NCBI RefSeq assembly: GCF_001649575.2
Contig: NC_051431.1
Coordinates: forward strand, 18,068,876 to 18,132,875
Length of the DNA: 64,000 nucleotides
From: Kryptolebias marmoratus
Taxonomy: Eukaryota > Chordata > Actinopteri > Cyprinodontiformes > Rivulidae
Reading direction: 5' to 3'
Shown here piece by piece: positions 9,099 through 22,301 of this stretch. The notes beneath the pieces were generated by a model. The model had not been told where the DNA came from. It saw only the letters and a program-made list of their open reading frames with translations, and did not search any database. Position numbers and translations under genes: made by a program. The stretch's first letter is position 1; each line of letters opens with the position of its first letter.

Positions 9099-12000
9099 TT
9101 AGAAATACACAAATGCCACATTTCTCAAAACTGAGTACAAGCATTTAAGTATTTACTGATACAGAGTACCAGTACAAGTACTAATCCGTGACATGAAGTC
9201 AGGGGAAAAATAACATATTACATATTTAATATTTTGGAGTTGATATAAAACCACATTTAAAAAGCATGCAGAAACCTGCTATTGTCTGTTGGGGGTCCTG
9301 TGAGCCAACAGTCCGATTTTATTACAGCTGTCCCTAAACATATCAGTGAAACACTGGAATTCAAATAAAGAGTCCAAGTGTGATGTAAGTATATTTTTAA
9401 TAATAATATTAATAATATCATCAATCACCATGAAGAAAAACCTAATTTTGATCCAAATTAGCTTTAGTTTTACAGTTTAATTTCTTACTCACACACATTT
9501 GTGCATAAATATGATTGACAATATCAAATGGAAACCAATCAGGGCATGAAAAGTTCTAATTAGTTGACAGGCTCTTTTTTAGCAACACAGACTAATACAA
9601 AGCCATTATTTTCTCTGAACATGCGCTCAGTCTCATGGTACTACTTATCACCTGGTAATAGGACCCCAAGATAGCTGAATCAATTAAAAGTGTATCCCTC
9701 GCCAAAGTTAAGAGGTATGGCCTCAGACTTTTAGGTAGACGGCACACCAGTTAAAGCATTCCCCTCCGGTGCATATTGTTAATTACTGAACCATATTCTG
9801 ACACCTAGAGCACCAGGCATTGCGTCATATATCACTCACACATTGACAAATGCACACATCCACACACCCACAAGCAAATTTCAATAAAACTGAACTTAGA
9901 TGTAGCAGATCCTATGGCTCAGTTTTCTTGTTTGAAGAAGAAAAAAAAAACAAAAAAACTTTTATTCAATCATACCTCAATGAAACCTCATGTTTGATCT
10001 ACAAAGGCTCCAAACTGATGCAGGCAGAATCCATTTGTCATTTTTTTTTAAATTTATTTAGTTTGATCAAATTATGTCCTGCTTTACTGTTTGCACAGTT
10101 CCTAATCTGAAAAGCTTTACTTGTGCTTATCATGACTGATCTTTCCACATGTTCTCCTAAAAACTCACTGTTCTCATGCTTACATGTTGGGCTTTCAACA
10201 TTTTCCAAATGTGAGCTGTTTTTAAAAGGCAGTGTGCAAAACTGTTTTTGTTTTGTCACTATCCTAGCATAATAAGGCACGTGTAATTTAACTTCATGTA
10301 GAATCTTGTACGTAAAAAGTTACAATGAGAGAGCTGTATATTTCAGGACATGTTGATGCTGGGTTCTGGTATGCAAGACGACAGAAACTCAGCAAAATTT
10401 ATATGTGGCACTACAAACCTATTTTCAGGTAGAGATTGTCTGGGGGGTTTATCCAAAGTTGTAATGGTGTATCAAATAAATGATACGGCTTCTGTTTTTC
10501 ATTTACACTACAAAAATTGAAAACAGAACGTCTTTTAAAAGCAAACAGTAATAGACGGCAGGATATGACACTGAAATTGACAAAAAAATAATAAACCAAT
10601 TATTTTGACCAGTTTAATATGCATAGTACTAGTTTTTTTTATATTGTACAGATTTGACTTGTGCTCTGGAAAAACAGGACATCAACAGATTCATTTACTT
10701 ATATTCTGTGTTCTGCTGCTTTCAGATCACAAACAAGAAGAGGAACATTTTTTTTTTTTTTTTACAGTTTGTAATGCTGTCCTGGGTTATTTACTTCCTA
10801 ATTAATTTAACAGCTCAAGCACTGACAGCTAAAGAAAATTTTTCTGGATAATCATATTTTAACATAGTTTGGACAGTCTTGTAATCTGGATCACTCTCAC
10901 ACAAGAGAAGCAACAATGATATATTTGGATTTCTTAGTTACCTCTAAAGAAGTAGTAAGACGAAAAAGTACACTTTAGTGTAAACAATTTCTTCACAAAT
11001 TAACATGTTTTCAAATCAATGCTAGGCAGCCTAACTTTAAACACAGTGCTTCTTAGTACAGTAATGATGTTGACTAAATAAAAACATTGTTATTCAAATT
11101 AAATTATACTTCAGATTCATTTGCAATTTTTTTTACCAACTTTATAGACCACATTTTTAAACACTCCTAAAGAGCACAAGGGATGGGCAGTGATTGCCAT
11201 ACTGTTAACAAATTTACACAGTCAATAGTACTGTAATTTTGATAAGTGACGACTTTTTTTCCAGCGGCATCTGCCACTGTCCTGTTTAGTCTCACTACCA
11301 GAAGAATGTGGTACTGTGCCATGCTGTTTCCCAACCACATTGCTGCTACTCAAAGCAGGTTCAGCACAACACCTGCTAGGAAAAAAACAAAAAAAAAAAC
11401 TCAACATGGTCCCTCACTAGCCTCTGCCTTTACAGTTTTAATTGGAAAGGATTACAATCTTAAAGGCACTATTTTAAAATGTTTATAAATGGTGTGTCCA
11501 TCATGTATTTATTTTTCTTTTGAAAAGTATGATTATATAGTAAGTTAACATGTCTGATAAGAATTGTACATAGAGAATGAAATTTCTTCATTTTCATCAA
11601 CAGAAAAATAATACAAGGCTTTAACTTTATTATCAATCTAAAGTTAGTCACTTTGTAAAGTCATTTGCTACTTAATAGAGTAAATTAATTTATCTTACTT
11701 GAAGCAAGAAAAAGAGAGCTTATGAAGGTGTAGCAAAATGGTAAGAGAAGACTTGGGGGAGGTAAAGAAAGAAACGAAAAGAAAGAATTTGATTTTTAGA
11801 AAGATGGCATCTAAATGAAGCCATCGAGTGTGGTGCAAATGGAGAATGGCTTCAGACACAAGGTAATTATTTCCTGGCTGGTGGAATAGAGAGAGCAAAG
11901 GCTCCTTCATTAACTGGCTGTTCATTACTGATGGATAGAGGGATGGACACACAAGCAGCAGTTCCTGAGCATGAACATTTACAGCCGAGACACACACACA

Positions 12001-13396
12001 CACACACACATCCACCCAGGCTGAACTCAGTGTTCATGGACCTCATGTAGATTCACAACCATTAAATCAACTTTAAAATAGTCTTATAAAATGACCAGTG
12101 AACTCGGAATGCTTATTAAGTGATTCAGATATAGAAAATATGAAGAATATGTCATTTTTTTTCTTCCACTAATGAAGATAAATATCTTTTTCGGTCAGAG
12201 TTTAGGTTAAATAGTAATAATTCAAACAAAATTGAGTTTGGTAAGGACTTACATTTTTTTTATTCAAAAGATTGCGATTTTGTAAAACGTTCTTTTTGTC
12301 TTTTGCTGAAACTGAATGAGATGAAATATGTAGGCATCAGTTAACTTGTTTGCAGGTGCACACACAAACAACACATATTTGTACTTAGTAACTTAGTACT
12401 GTGTTAATTCCTTGCCAAAATCTTTTGTTCCCAGTCAAACATGCCCATCTCAATAAAAGTCTATATAAGAATAAATAATAATACATATATAACCTAATGT
12501 TATAATAGAACTTTGTATCAGCACATTTTGATCTTTTGTTAAGCTTTTAGTGTCTGTAGACCTCACTGACCTGAGCTCATGCAACTCATTAAAGAAAAAA
12601 GAAGCAAAAATCATGAATAAAACAATTTATCATGGATATTTGTTTTTTAATAATTTTGAATTTTTTAATAACAAGGATCATCTTTTGTGTTCTCAGTGAA
12701 AACTGACCAGTATGATTTTATTAGTGAAGGCATGACATTGGCCCAAATTTACAGTTTAAAACTAATAAAATAAAATAAATAATAATAATGACAGCTTGAC
12801 TAACAAAAGAACAATCCAATACACACAGTCATGGTAAATGTTACATTTTGTGTGTATCAGATGCACATGTATATAGAGGTAATTGCATGTGCTTTGCAAG
12901 TATATGCGCTGCATTTCAGGCAAGAATCAGTCTTTCCTCTGAGATGAGGATGGAGACCAAGCTATATTCCCATTTCATGGATGAAATCTAACATCAATCG
13001 TAGCAGGGCCCTCTTCCCTATCACCGAATTGTTCCACATTGGTTATCTCTTGGTGTGGAATATATTCTATGTTGTCTTCCACTTCTGAAACCTCCTTGTC
13101 TTAAGTATCTTCCATGTCAAGTTCCTGACCTCTCTTCTTATCTCCAGTTTTATAAACCAAGATACAAACAAGAGCCTCAATACCATATATTGTTTGGTAA
13201 TTATGCTGCCACCAAATGAACTCTGAGCAAGACCTCAAAAACCTTTATATAGCAAAAAGCTTTCATATATGACTGAAATAATGTTGTGATTGTTTATAGG
13301 GATGCCAACAGGTGTGATAACCATTGGGGAAATAATATGTTAGAAAAAGGGAATGATTTTTAAAGGGGTGACCACGAAAGCTATAAGGAAATTGTG
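9099..13396. other. Long stretch without a recognised gene
   Basis: AT-rich, with homopolymer tracts (poly-A near 9938-9958, poly-T near 10749-10764) and a short AC array at 11990-12010. Sequence near 9150-9190 (GATACAGAGTACCAGTACAA) resembles terminal parts of fish hAT non-autonomous elements, but it is too short to call. Open frames, including 11695-12015 minus, show no recognisable protein. Confidence 0.5.
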
Positions 13397-13423
13397 GTGT
13401 GTGTGTGTGTGTGTGTGTGTGTG
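13397..13423. repeat. GT dinucleotide microsatellite
   Basis: A pure GT array of about 13 units. Confidence 0.97.
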
Positions 13424-15816
13424 GCCACTCAGAAACAATTGCATGGGTATAAGAAAAGGGATTATTCCATCAGTTTTATACACCCAATGTCACACATGTT
13501 CATTTCTAACGATTGGTCACTTTTGACCAGGAACAAATATTGAATCAAACACACAGAGGTCACTAAAAATCATCAGAGTGGATTCTGTCTATTCATTAAA
13601 CTTGTATGGACAAAGTCATGGAATCTCATGTAAATCAGCTCAACAGGACAACATTTTTATCTGACACAAAAACTTTGAAAGTAGTCAAATTTTACTGGAA
13701 CAGAATAAGAGGGTTAAGGTCCTGTTTACATTTCCATGCATGTGCAATATATTTGCATTTGAAGAATGGTATTTTCTGCACATGCATAAATCAAGTCTGC
13801 TTGGTTTCAACAACTTGGTAGGTATGGGGACACCTGCAGAGACGGGCTGTTTTGCATCTCTTAATCATAGCACTGCTACGTGTACTGAACTTTAGTATAC
13901 TTCGACAAAACTTTTTCTAAGTTCTAATGCTCATGTTTTTATTCAAGGCCAAGCTTGTCTTTTCTTGTATTCACAAACTCAGTCACAACAACCTATAGTG
14001 TAACACATTTCTATCATCTTTCATATTCAAGTATCCAACTGCCACTGGGTTTGTACATCTGCATAGACATCACCCATTATGTTTGAGTACAATAAAAAAA
14101 TATGAACAAGACAGTGCAGTAATCTGATTAATCCGAAAAACAGAAAAAGGGCACTTAGAGTGAAATTGCATTGCGTTTGTTGGTTTAAAGAGAGATTGGA
14201 ACCTTTAGGTTAAAAACATTGGAAAAGACTTTGGAGGGGGGTGGGGGGCAGCCTTGTTTATGCCTCTCATAAAGGGCTTGTCAACTCTGTCAGCCCAGAG
14301 GAGAGAAACCAATTTTCTAGCTGACACCCTGTGACGTGTGTGTGGGTATATGCGTGTCCCCACACCTGTTTTTACAACCCAACAATACCTATATGTCCTC
14401 ACCCACGTATGCAAATGCATTTAGCCAGAGAAACACACAGATGCCGTACAGAACAATGCATAAGATATGTATAAGTCCCACAGAAACATTGTCTATATCG
14501 CCTTTCACACACACAAACACAGTTAGACAAACAAGTTGTGAATTTGAATGCAAATGAGCGTCTGGATGAAAGTTGCTGCAGGCTGTCCATTAAGGAGAGT
14601 CATCACCCCGTTTCCATCAATGACACCTGGAGACATCGCAGTCACTTCTCATCTAGCTCAGACACCTGAAGATACATGGTGATGCAGGCTGAGGAAATGA
14701 CTGAAAATTTGCAGAAAATGAAGAAAAAGGGGACAGGAAAATAGATATACACCAGAGATAAGGCTCCCCGGGTCTTTTCTACATGAGCATAAAATGTGCA
14801 CGCTTTCAACTGTCTCTCAGTTTTATTTGGTGGGTTTTTATGTTGCTGCTTTGGTTTAGTGTTGTTGCTTTTTATAGCATATAAATGCCAAAGGTGAAGG
14901 ATCATCTTATTACCATACCTACTGCCAGCAACAGCTTGTTTAGACCCAATATTTTATTTAGGTTAAAGAAAACCGAGACAAAGGATACAAGAGTAAGTAT
15001 TCTATGTTCTCGCTGTTACTTTTGTTTCATCATTTCAACCTTGTCGTAGATGTTTTATGGTTTAGAATTTCACAAATAATCCGTGCTTGGTGGTCATTAA
15101 ACTTGTAATTATAAAAGACAAAGTCAGAATACAAATGTGGTTTTCATGCAAAACTAAAGAAAACATGAAATTCCACTGATGCGAGTAAAGTAAGTCACTG
15201 TTAAGAGGAACAGCTGTGTCTCTGTGGCATTTTAAGTGGACTGCACAGACAGAACATACATAGTTGAGCCAACATTCAACAGGCTCATAGCAAATTCGTC
15301 TCTTTATTTTTTGCTAGCTGATGACGCCTCACACCAGAAATGGCTAATGAATTACACCTCCTTATACCCTTGAGGAGCAATTAGAATTCATTAATTTAGC
15401 AGTCACACAGTGACAGCAAATAAATTGAACGTTTCTCAAACATCAGAAAGGGAAATTCAAACTGCCACTTAATTTATTGAGGAAAGTCAAAGTGCCTCCT
15501 ATTTATTGCATAGGATAAAAAAAAAAACAGCTATAATGAGAGGACTGTGTGTGTGTGTCACTGTTGTTCTCGCTAGGGTAAAAGATTGTGGCATTGCATT
15601 TGTGAGGGATTATGTTGCTATTTCTTTTAAGGGTCATTGTAACTGCTAATAATAATAATAAAAAAACAGATGCTACATTTTTCTGAAACAGTTATATCCT
15701 TAAAATATAATACAATTGTAACCCTAATGTGTTCTAATTAAGCATGAACATTTTGAACAAAAATACAGTTTTGTTTAAATTTGATGATAACTATTCAAAT
15801 ATTTGAATATTTCTCC

Positions 15817-15853
<37 letters not shown>

Positions 15854-16971
15854 TGCATGCCCACACATATACAAAGTGGTTTAACATTCTGGTGGTGGTG
15901 AGGTCCTAAGCTATCTATCTATCTAAATACTTACATACACTGGCCTCATTTAGACCAAATTTGGTCTAATTTTAATCTAGATATCTATGGATAGTTTAGT
16001 TGTTGTTCAGACATCTTTTTGCCTCTCGCCAAAAAATAAATAAGTCTTTGCTGTAGCATTGTCATAGGAATGTATTCATAGTTTATAGTCAGTCTTGTGA
16101 GGGGTCCCCAGCAGTCCGTTAGCATTTCCCAGGTATCAGTCACTTTTTAAACTTATTTTCACTTTCATGCCTTACTGTACCTTACCAGTGTTTGTTTGCT
16201 TGTTCTGAACCTGACACTCTGCAGGAGTGCTTGACCATCCAAGCAAATAGTATTTGGCTTATTAAGCTTTTCTTTGTGTCCCAAGTCCATCTCTGCATCT
16301 GACCCTTGATCTGCCCACTAGAGCTGAAATTCACCTCACTGATAATTTAGAAAGATAAAAGATGCTGTTGCTTCTAAAGTTCTTGGTCACAAAGCTCCTC
16401 TCATTTTTCTTCTTTGTTCCACCTCATTTCCACTCTCCTCCATCATCCTACCTGTGACCGAGAAGTTATAATTAGTGAGTGATGCTGAAGGATAACTCTG
16501 TTCCTAAAATGCATCTGGAGCAGAGCTGTATAAGGAGAAAGGAATGAGTCTTGCCAGATAAGCTATAGGTATCTCTTTTACATGTGGTCTTTAAAGGTTG
16601 TGACAAATCATTTCAAACTGAGAAATAAAAATGGTGTATACATTGTCATAAATACTGCTATGACTTTCTGCCAGTGATCATAAAATTCAGTGGCAGGCTG
16701 TAACAACTGTCTAATGTTTAATTTGTATACTACATGATTTGTATTGCCTCATTTTGCTAAATGCCTCTTCCTTACTGCCTTTACATACATTTCTGGTGAA
16801 AGGAGATACACAGAGAACAGTTGATCAACAAACTTAAATATCCACAAACTCAGAAATGTGAAGAGAAATCTGTATTGTCCAAGTGAACAGACACCTTAAA
16901 ATGGCTGACAGTAGTTTAGTGTGCACATCCAGACAAAATACAGAGGACGTTTTAGATTTGGTTCCCAACCT
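13424..16971. other. Stretch without a recognised gene; possible conserved element at 15.3-15.5 kb
   Basis: AT-rich non-coding DNA. The segment 15330-15490 is poor in repeats and carries clustered TAAT-type sites (TAATGAATTA at 15345-15354, CAATTAG at 15378-15384, CATTAATTT at 15389-15397) that homeodomain proteins could bind. Conservation is not testable here. A perfect 18-bp palindrome of TATTCAAAT type lies at 15792-15809, next to a CA array. Confidence 0.45.
15819..15849. repeat. CA dinucleotide microsatellite
   Basis: A pure AC array of about 15 units, immediately downstream of an 18-bp AT-rich palindrome. Confidence 0.97.
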
Positions 16972-17004
16972 GGGGGGGTAGAGGGGTGGGGTCGGGGTAG
17001 GGGG
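16972..17004 (+). other. G-run cluster, G-quadruplex candidate
   Basis: Five runs of 4-7 G separated by 1-5 bases lie within 33 bp. It follows GGTTCCCAACCTGG, a phrase seen at the ends of hAT-type repeats, so it may be a transposon end rather than a regulatory structure. Confidence 0.4.
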
Positions 17005-17692
17005 ATTAATGGCACAAAGGCTGTCGCCATGATTTTTCAGATGTACAAAACAAAAACAGTGTAATCAGATTACAAAAATTGAATGGCTTCACTCCGTAGG
17101 CAGTGGGGGTTCAGGGGTGTTCGGGCGAACCGCTCACTTTGCCTAAAAAGGTCCGCCTATAAAGTGACCACCCTTTTTTTTGTTTGTTTAGCAAAATTAT
17201 AATAATTTTCCTATTTTGGGATTTAATTAACTCTAGGAACCCACATGATGGACTTTGCACTTTATTTTAATTGTGCCGTGAAATAGACTGATAAATGCGA
17301 GCAGCATTTGTGTTTGTGGACGGGTGTAATGGTCGGTTGCATTAGGCGAGGCTCTCCGCCTTCCCAACAGACTTTACAGGTTACTTTACAGGTTAGTGGT
17401 CAACCAGACACTCAGGAATATTCCCTCAAATTGTAACTAAACTGTGCAGATGTTAGAGAAAGAGTAGTAATGTGGTTTTTGAACCACAGTTTTGTGTGCT
17501 TAGAAAGGCACTGTGTTACTCCACTGCTCTCTGCACTTTCGGTGCACTTTCATGTACTAATTTTCCCTGCTCAGGTTCTTGCAGGCAGGGTGCTGGTAGA
17601 ATTGGGTAGCTTTTCCCTGTGTATTGTCTTGGAGACCTAGTTAATCTGTGGTGTACATTGATTTCCCCCGCACTTGTAGAAATTTGTGAAAC

Positions 17693-18080
17693 TGTTATGT
17701 TAAGTGCCTCGTTCGGTATGAACGAGGCACTGTGTTTTTGTATTTTCCATTCACCCTCAGCCAACACTTGGTTTTCTGCCACGCCCACCTCCACCTGTCA
17801 GCAATGATTACCACGCAACTGTGCCCACTTACTCATTATCCTCTGTGCTTAAAGCCCAGTCATTTACTCCACTTCTCTGCTGGTTCATTGTTCAGTTCTG
17901 TCTGTTCTTGGTCCTGTCCTGGTTGTTCTGTTCCTACCTGAGTTTTTGGATTTAGTTTTTGTTTTGTGTTGCTGCCTTGACAGTCTTTTGTTTTTGTTTA
18001 TCTTTTAGTTTAATAAATTAGTTTCTTTATATTATGAGCCTGTGGTCTGGGTTTGTCTCCATCTCCACCGATCCTGATAA
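17693..18080 (+). mobile_element. Probable solo LTR of an LTR retrotransposon
   Basis: This is a roughly 390-bp unit starting TGTTATG. It contains a GCCACGCCCACC block, a TGTTCTTGGTCCTGTCCTGG block, a T-rich stretch with TAATAAATTAG (a polyadenylation-like signal near 18010-18020), then GTCTGGGTTTGTCTCCATC and an end near CCTGATAA. This order of U3-like sequence, poly-A signal and a short end region matches LTRs of teleost gypsy-like elements as I know them. No flanking pol, primer-binding site or second LTR is visible, so it is probably a solo LTR. I could not find clear target duplications, so the exact ends are uncertain. Confidence 0.5.
17703..17731. other. Perfect 12-bp-arm hairpin
   Basis: AGTGCCTCGTTC (17703-17714), loop GGTAT, GAACGAGGCACT (17720-17731). 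The arms match perfectly and are GC-rich in an AT-rich setting. It lies about 10 bp inside the presumed LTR start. Confidence 0.85.
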
Positions 18081-19869
18081 TGTATGATCGGTGTTAGATG
18101 TGTAAAGCATCACGTTTCTAAATTTTAAAGTGCTCAAAATTGCAATTGTTTGAACAGAAAAAAAGAAACCTATGCCAAACAAAGTATAGCTGTAGGATTG
18201 TACTTTAGTATTGAGTAAATGTTCAAAGTACTCAGATTACTTCATGTGTTGTGTTTAATATACTACCATTTTGATACTAAACTATAACTTAAAAAAATAT
18301 CCATTGACAACTTTTCAGCATTTTTGCCATTTTTGTCAACACAGTTTAGCATTAACTGTCAAAGTATGTTGTTATTGTAGTAAACTGTTTTTGTACAGCC
18401 TCTGTGTCATTTCCCCTTCCATTGCATTCAGATGTCGTCATTCTGTTGGCAGCACAGATGCAGTCAGTGATCAATCAGTTTTGTGGTTCAAATGGCATGT
18501 GATAGAATCAATGAAAGGTCAAAGATCCCGACCTGAACACATTCTCTCAGCCTCCATCAGAAGCTGCAGATCTCTTCCAGGGGTGAATCATGCTCACTTC
18601 CAAATCAGCCAATTTTAGCTGAGAGCATTTCTACTCTGAGCTCATATAATGGTTCCTAATCAACTCAAGGGCTGATGATAATAAAGTTCATTTATGTATG
18701 GCATTAAAATCATAAAATGGATTAAAAGACATTATTAGTGGAGATGAACACAATGAGATACAGAGACTGATTTTTCTAAATCCTTTTTTAGTGTATATTT
18801 TTGAGAATCAGACCCATTTTCCTTCACAATGGCTCCTGTTTTGCTCTCATGTCATTTACACTGCTGTATTAATATTTTACACATTCTAAATCTATTTTAT
18901 TACTTTGTACCACATTTTCTGTAATTACTATTTTTCAAACCCAAATAAAGATTATTCATTGGAAAGAAGTGCATTTTATACCTCATTAATGAGGCCTACT
19001 TTATTTTTATAAGTCAATAAGTGACTGTTAAACCAGTTGCAGATCAGTCAGGATGAAATAAGATTTTTTTTTATACTACTAGCTGCTCGTGGTGCGGTGT
19101 TTTCAGCTGCAGAACACCCACTGATAATATGACAAAACATATTTTTTATATGTACCTTGAACAACAGATATAGTGAGTTATTTAAAATGTTCTGTGCAAT
19201 TTTAGTATTATATAAATAAGTACTTATTCTAATAAAGTTTCTACAGGAAAAATTACATCGTACTGTTATATTCAGATATAATGATTACAGTCTTGCTCGT
19301 TATTTAAAGTGGGGACCAACAGTAGAATATATAAAAGAGGACATTTACCAAAAACTTTAGGTGTCCCACACTAAAACATGAAGAAGGATGTTAAGGTCCA
19401 GAAATCCTAATTCAGCCCCTCATGCAAGCCATAACAGGATTAACTACACCTTCACATCTGTAGACAGTGGAGACAATTGTTATTAATAATTACATCTATG
19501 TTATTTCTGATTCTGCCATATTTAACATTAACTGTTTGTGAAATACCATATAAGACATACTGACATATTTACATACTTCTAAGCCTTTCTCTATAGTCAT
19601 ATTGGCATCTAGAAAAATGCAGAGTATGGCTATTTATTATTACTATTTACAGACTATTTACCTTTTCTTTGCCAAATGTTGCAAGACTAAACTGGGTAAA
19701 TGTTTACAAAAATTATGTGCCGTTATATATTCACTGACAATAAAACTTGAGCACCCAGAACAAATGTCCCTGTTTGAAATTAATTTGAATGCACATGCAG
19801 ATGAATGAGTACATAAATGATTCAATTTACAAGGAACCTGCACACATAAAAGGTGCCATCACAAGTTAA
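18081..19869. other. Stretch without a recognised gene
   Basis: AT-rich. Open frame 18271-18618 (115 codons) is the longest here, but it starts in low-complexity DNA and shows no recognisable family. AAAGGTCAAAGATCC near 18513-18528 resembles a nuclear-receptor site by sequence only. Confidence 0.45.
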
Positions 19870-20060
19870 GTAGTCACAGTTGCCCAGTATGTGGGGTGTA
19901 CAGACATCACAGTGGTCCAGTATTTCAACCAATATAAGGGCACCAATTTATGTTGCAAAAATTTCACTTACCCAAGACAAACCCAACGTGAGGAGGATAA
20001 TCCTAATATTCCCCATGAGGGATCAGCTTGAACGTCAACTCAGACCCAGTGCCAATTTGC
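19870..20060 (+). repeat. Dispersed repeat family C, copy 1
   Basis: GTGGGGTGTACAGACATCAC and its flanks (19877-19920) align with 48476-48519 at roughly 80 percent over 44 bp. Weaker similarity continues downstream. Two loci sharing this suggest an old interspersed element of unknown class. Confidence 0.4.
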
Positions 20061-20787
20061 CAAATCATAGTAGCCAGTTACAACAGCTGTGGTTATCTTG
20101 ACACAGGTGAGGCTACAATAGCTTTATGGCTTTATTTTACACAAAACCACTGCTTGTATCCAGACATGAGGGGGGTATCACTCCCTACTAACATGGGACC
20201 AGTAGTGAACCTTTACTGCCACCTTTGTTATCGATTTGATCTGAAATTGTGACCATTGCAACACAGTTGGTTGACCTTTCAATATTTCCAGTTTCATTTA
20301 ATTTCCACCACTCTTGTGTGGTTTTAATCAGAGACTGTATTTCTGACATGGCTTTAAAATGTTCCCTGTGACAAATGCATGCATCGATCATTCACCTAGC
20401 CATGTACTCATTAGCTTCACAAAGGGAGAATAGGAAAGTATTTCAAGGACAATCATCTAAACTGATTGGTGTAAAGTTATATAAGTCATGCATCTATTTC
20501 TACAGCAAAATGGTAGTATTTCTCATATGCCAAAAGATGAGTAGGCAAGATAAGCATCATTCACCTCAAACGGGTAAAGTAAAAAAAGAAATGAATAACA
20601 ATGTTAAGAGAAACCAGTTATAATGTAGATGACTTATATTTTGAGTTATTCATAGATTACACTCTGCATGCCTGTGTGATCAAAACCATGTTATGGTAAA
20701 GCGCTATATGTTATGATATTGTTTAGGTAGTAGCACCATTAGTTTTTTTAAATAATAGAAAAAATAAAATACTAAGCAGAAACAGAA

Positions 20788-20820
20788 GTATTCACTCACC
20801 CATCCAAATCATTTTATTCA
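20788..20820 (+). mobile_element. Tc1-type terminal repeat, isolated
   Basis: GTATTCACTCACCCATCC and the following 15 bases form a 33-bp segment that is the inverted complement, with one mismatch, of 25443-25475, the end of the Tc1 copy at 24.6-25.5 kb. The outer bases (TACTAAGCAG...) are degenerate against the intact end. Downstream sequence does not continue as Tc1. It is either a solo end or the far end of a disrupted element. Confidence 0.7.
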
Positions 20821-22299
20821 TTATAAATATGAACTCAATAAGTCTCCCTGATCCAGAGTGCCTCGCATAAGAAGAAGAGGGATTGTTTTAAATAGCGAGG
20901 GAACCATAGGTTTAGATTTTAACTTATCACTCCTATCTGTTTCAAGTTGGGGGTTTCATTTGCTACAGACTGGCAAAGTTCTAATTTTACATTTGTTTGA
21001 AAAAAAAAATGGAATTTTAAAATAAATTTATGAGAAGTTATTTGTTAGATACTTGTTATTATACATTATTTAATTTTAAATTGTTTTACAAAATTGCCCA
21101 TTAAATAAAGAAATTATAGCCATCACTGTGCTTGTGTTATTAGTTATTCTTGTTGAGGAAAGTAGGGGGGTGGGATGAGGGTGGGCTTGGTGATGGATGA
21201 TGACAGTGATGACAATGACAAAACCATTAATGATAATGATCATAATAATCAGTGTTCTATTCTTATGCATATATTTTTTTCTCCTTGGAATGATTTATGT
21301 GTGTATTTGTGTGTCTTTTTTACTAACTTCCTTGATTCAGAGATGGTATACACATAAAATCCTTTAATTAATGTACGGTATTGTTCTAGACAGTCTTTTT
21401 ATGCTTAGTGCCAACTGTCTTTCAAATGTATGAGGCATCATCCTGGTTGTGAACTTCACAGTTCATTGAACATTTATGGTAAAGGTCAGTCAACAGGTTT
21501 TTTCGGAATGCCGGGAGACATCATCTCAACAGGTTGAGATGACATCACTCCCTCTGCTCTGCTGCGGGCACTGGGATGACCTAGAAACCCATCTGTCTGT
21601 GTGCATATGAGGGCAAAAGACCTTTAACCAGATAATTTGAGAATTAAGATTTCCTGGGTAATAGCTTGATGTGCATTATGCATGAGCAAGTGTACATCTG
21701 TCAGTGTTTATGTATTTGTGTGCATAAATCCTTTCTGTGTCCATTTTCATGATAATATAGTGATGCTTTAATGAGTCTTCCATATTTCTAAATGAGGATA
21801 GATAGGCAAATGTGTCATCAAAAATTCACTAAGGTCTTGAGGACAAAAAGGCAGTGACATTAAAAATAAATATATTTTGTCAACTATGTTATTGTTAATA
21901 ATTTGCATATCAACTTTTTTTTTTCAAAAGTTAAAAACGTATATTTTTTTTTCTACAAATGCTATGCACCTACGCAACAGCTCTATATGTATATACCCCT
22001 GTGGGACAAAACATATTCTGTGCCAGAAAATGCAAAGCCTGAAAGCATTTTAATCAAAACCTGGATGTCTGGTCGGACTTAAAAGATATATTTGTCATCA
22101 AATTTGGGGTAACACGAACTCAAGTGGGCAGTCTAGTTATAAACTGAAAAATCACTTTTTAAAATGAAAATTATAATATTTAATCTATTTGCAGTCCAGG
22201 TAAGCAGAGTTGTTACGTATTTTAATGAAGCAGTTTAGACTTTGGAGCAAACTTTAAAAGTTAGGTTACACTCTGTAGCTCTAATAAATTTAACTTCTT
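20821..22299. other. Stretch between Tc1 end and inverted-repeat element
   Basis: AT-rich, no recognised gene. It contains a 22-bp near-palindrome (TCATCTCAAC, AG, GTTGAGATGA at 21521-21542) and imperfect GAT-rich DNA at 21195-21240. Confidence 0.5.
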
Positions 22300-22301
22300 T
22301 A

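Noticed and set aside
17100..17200. hAT transposon end (CAGTGGGGGTTCAGGGG...)
   Set aside because: It resembles a hAT terminus, but I found no inverted partner or 8-bp target duplication nearby.
18271..18618. 115-codon open frame
   Set aside because: No recognisable domain, no splice or conservation evidence, and such lengths occur by chance in 64 kb.
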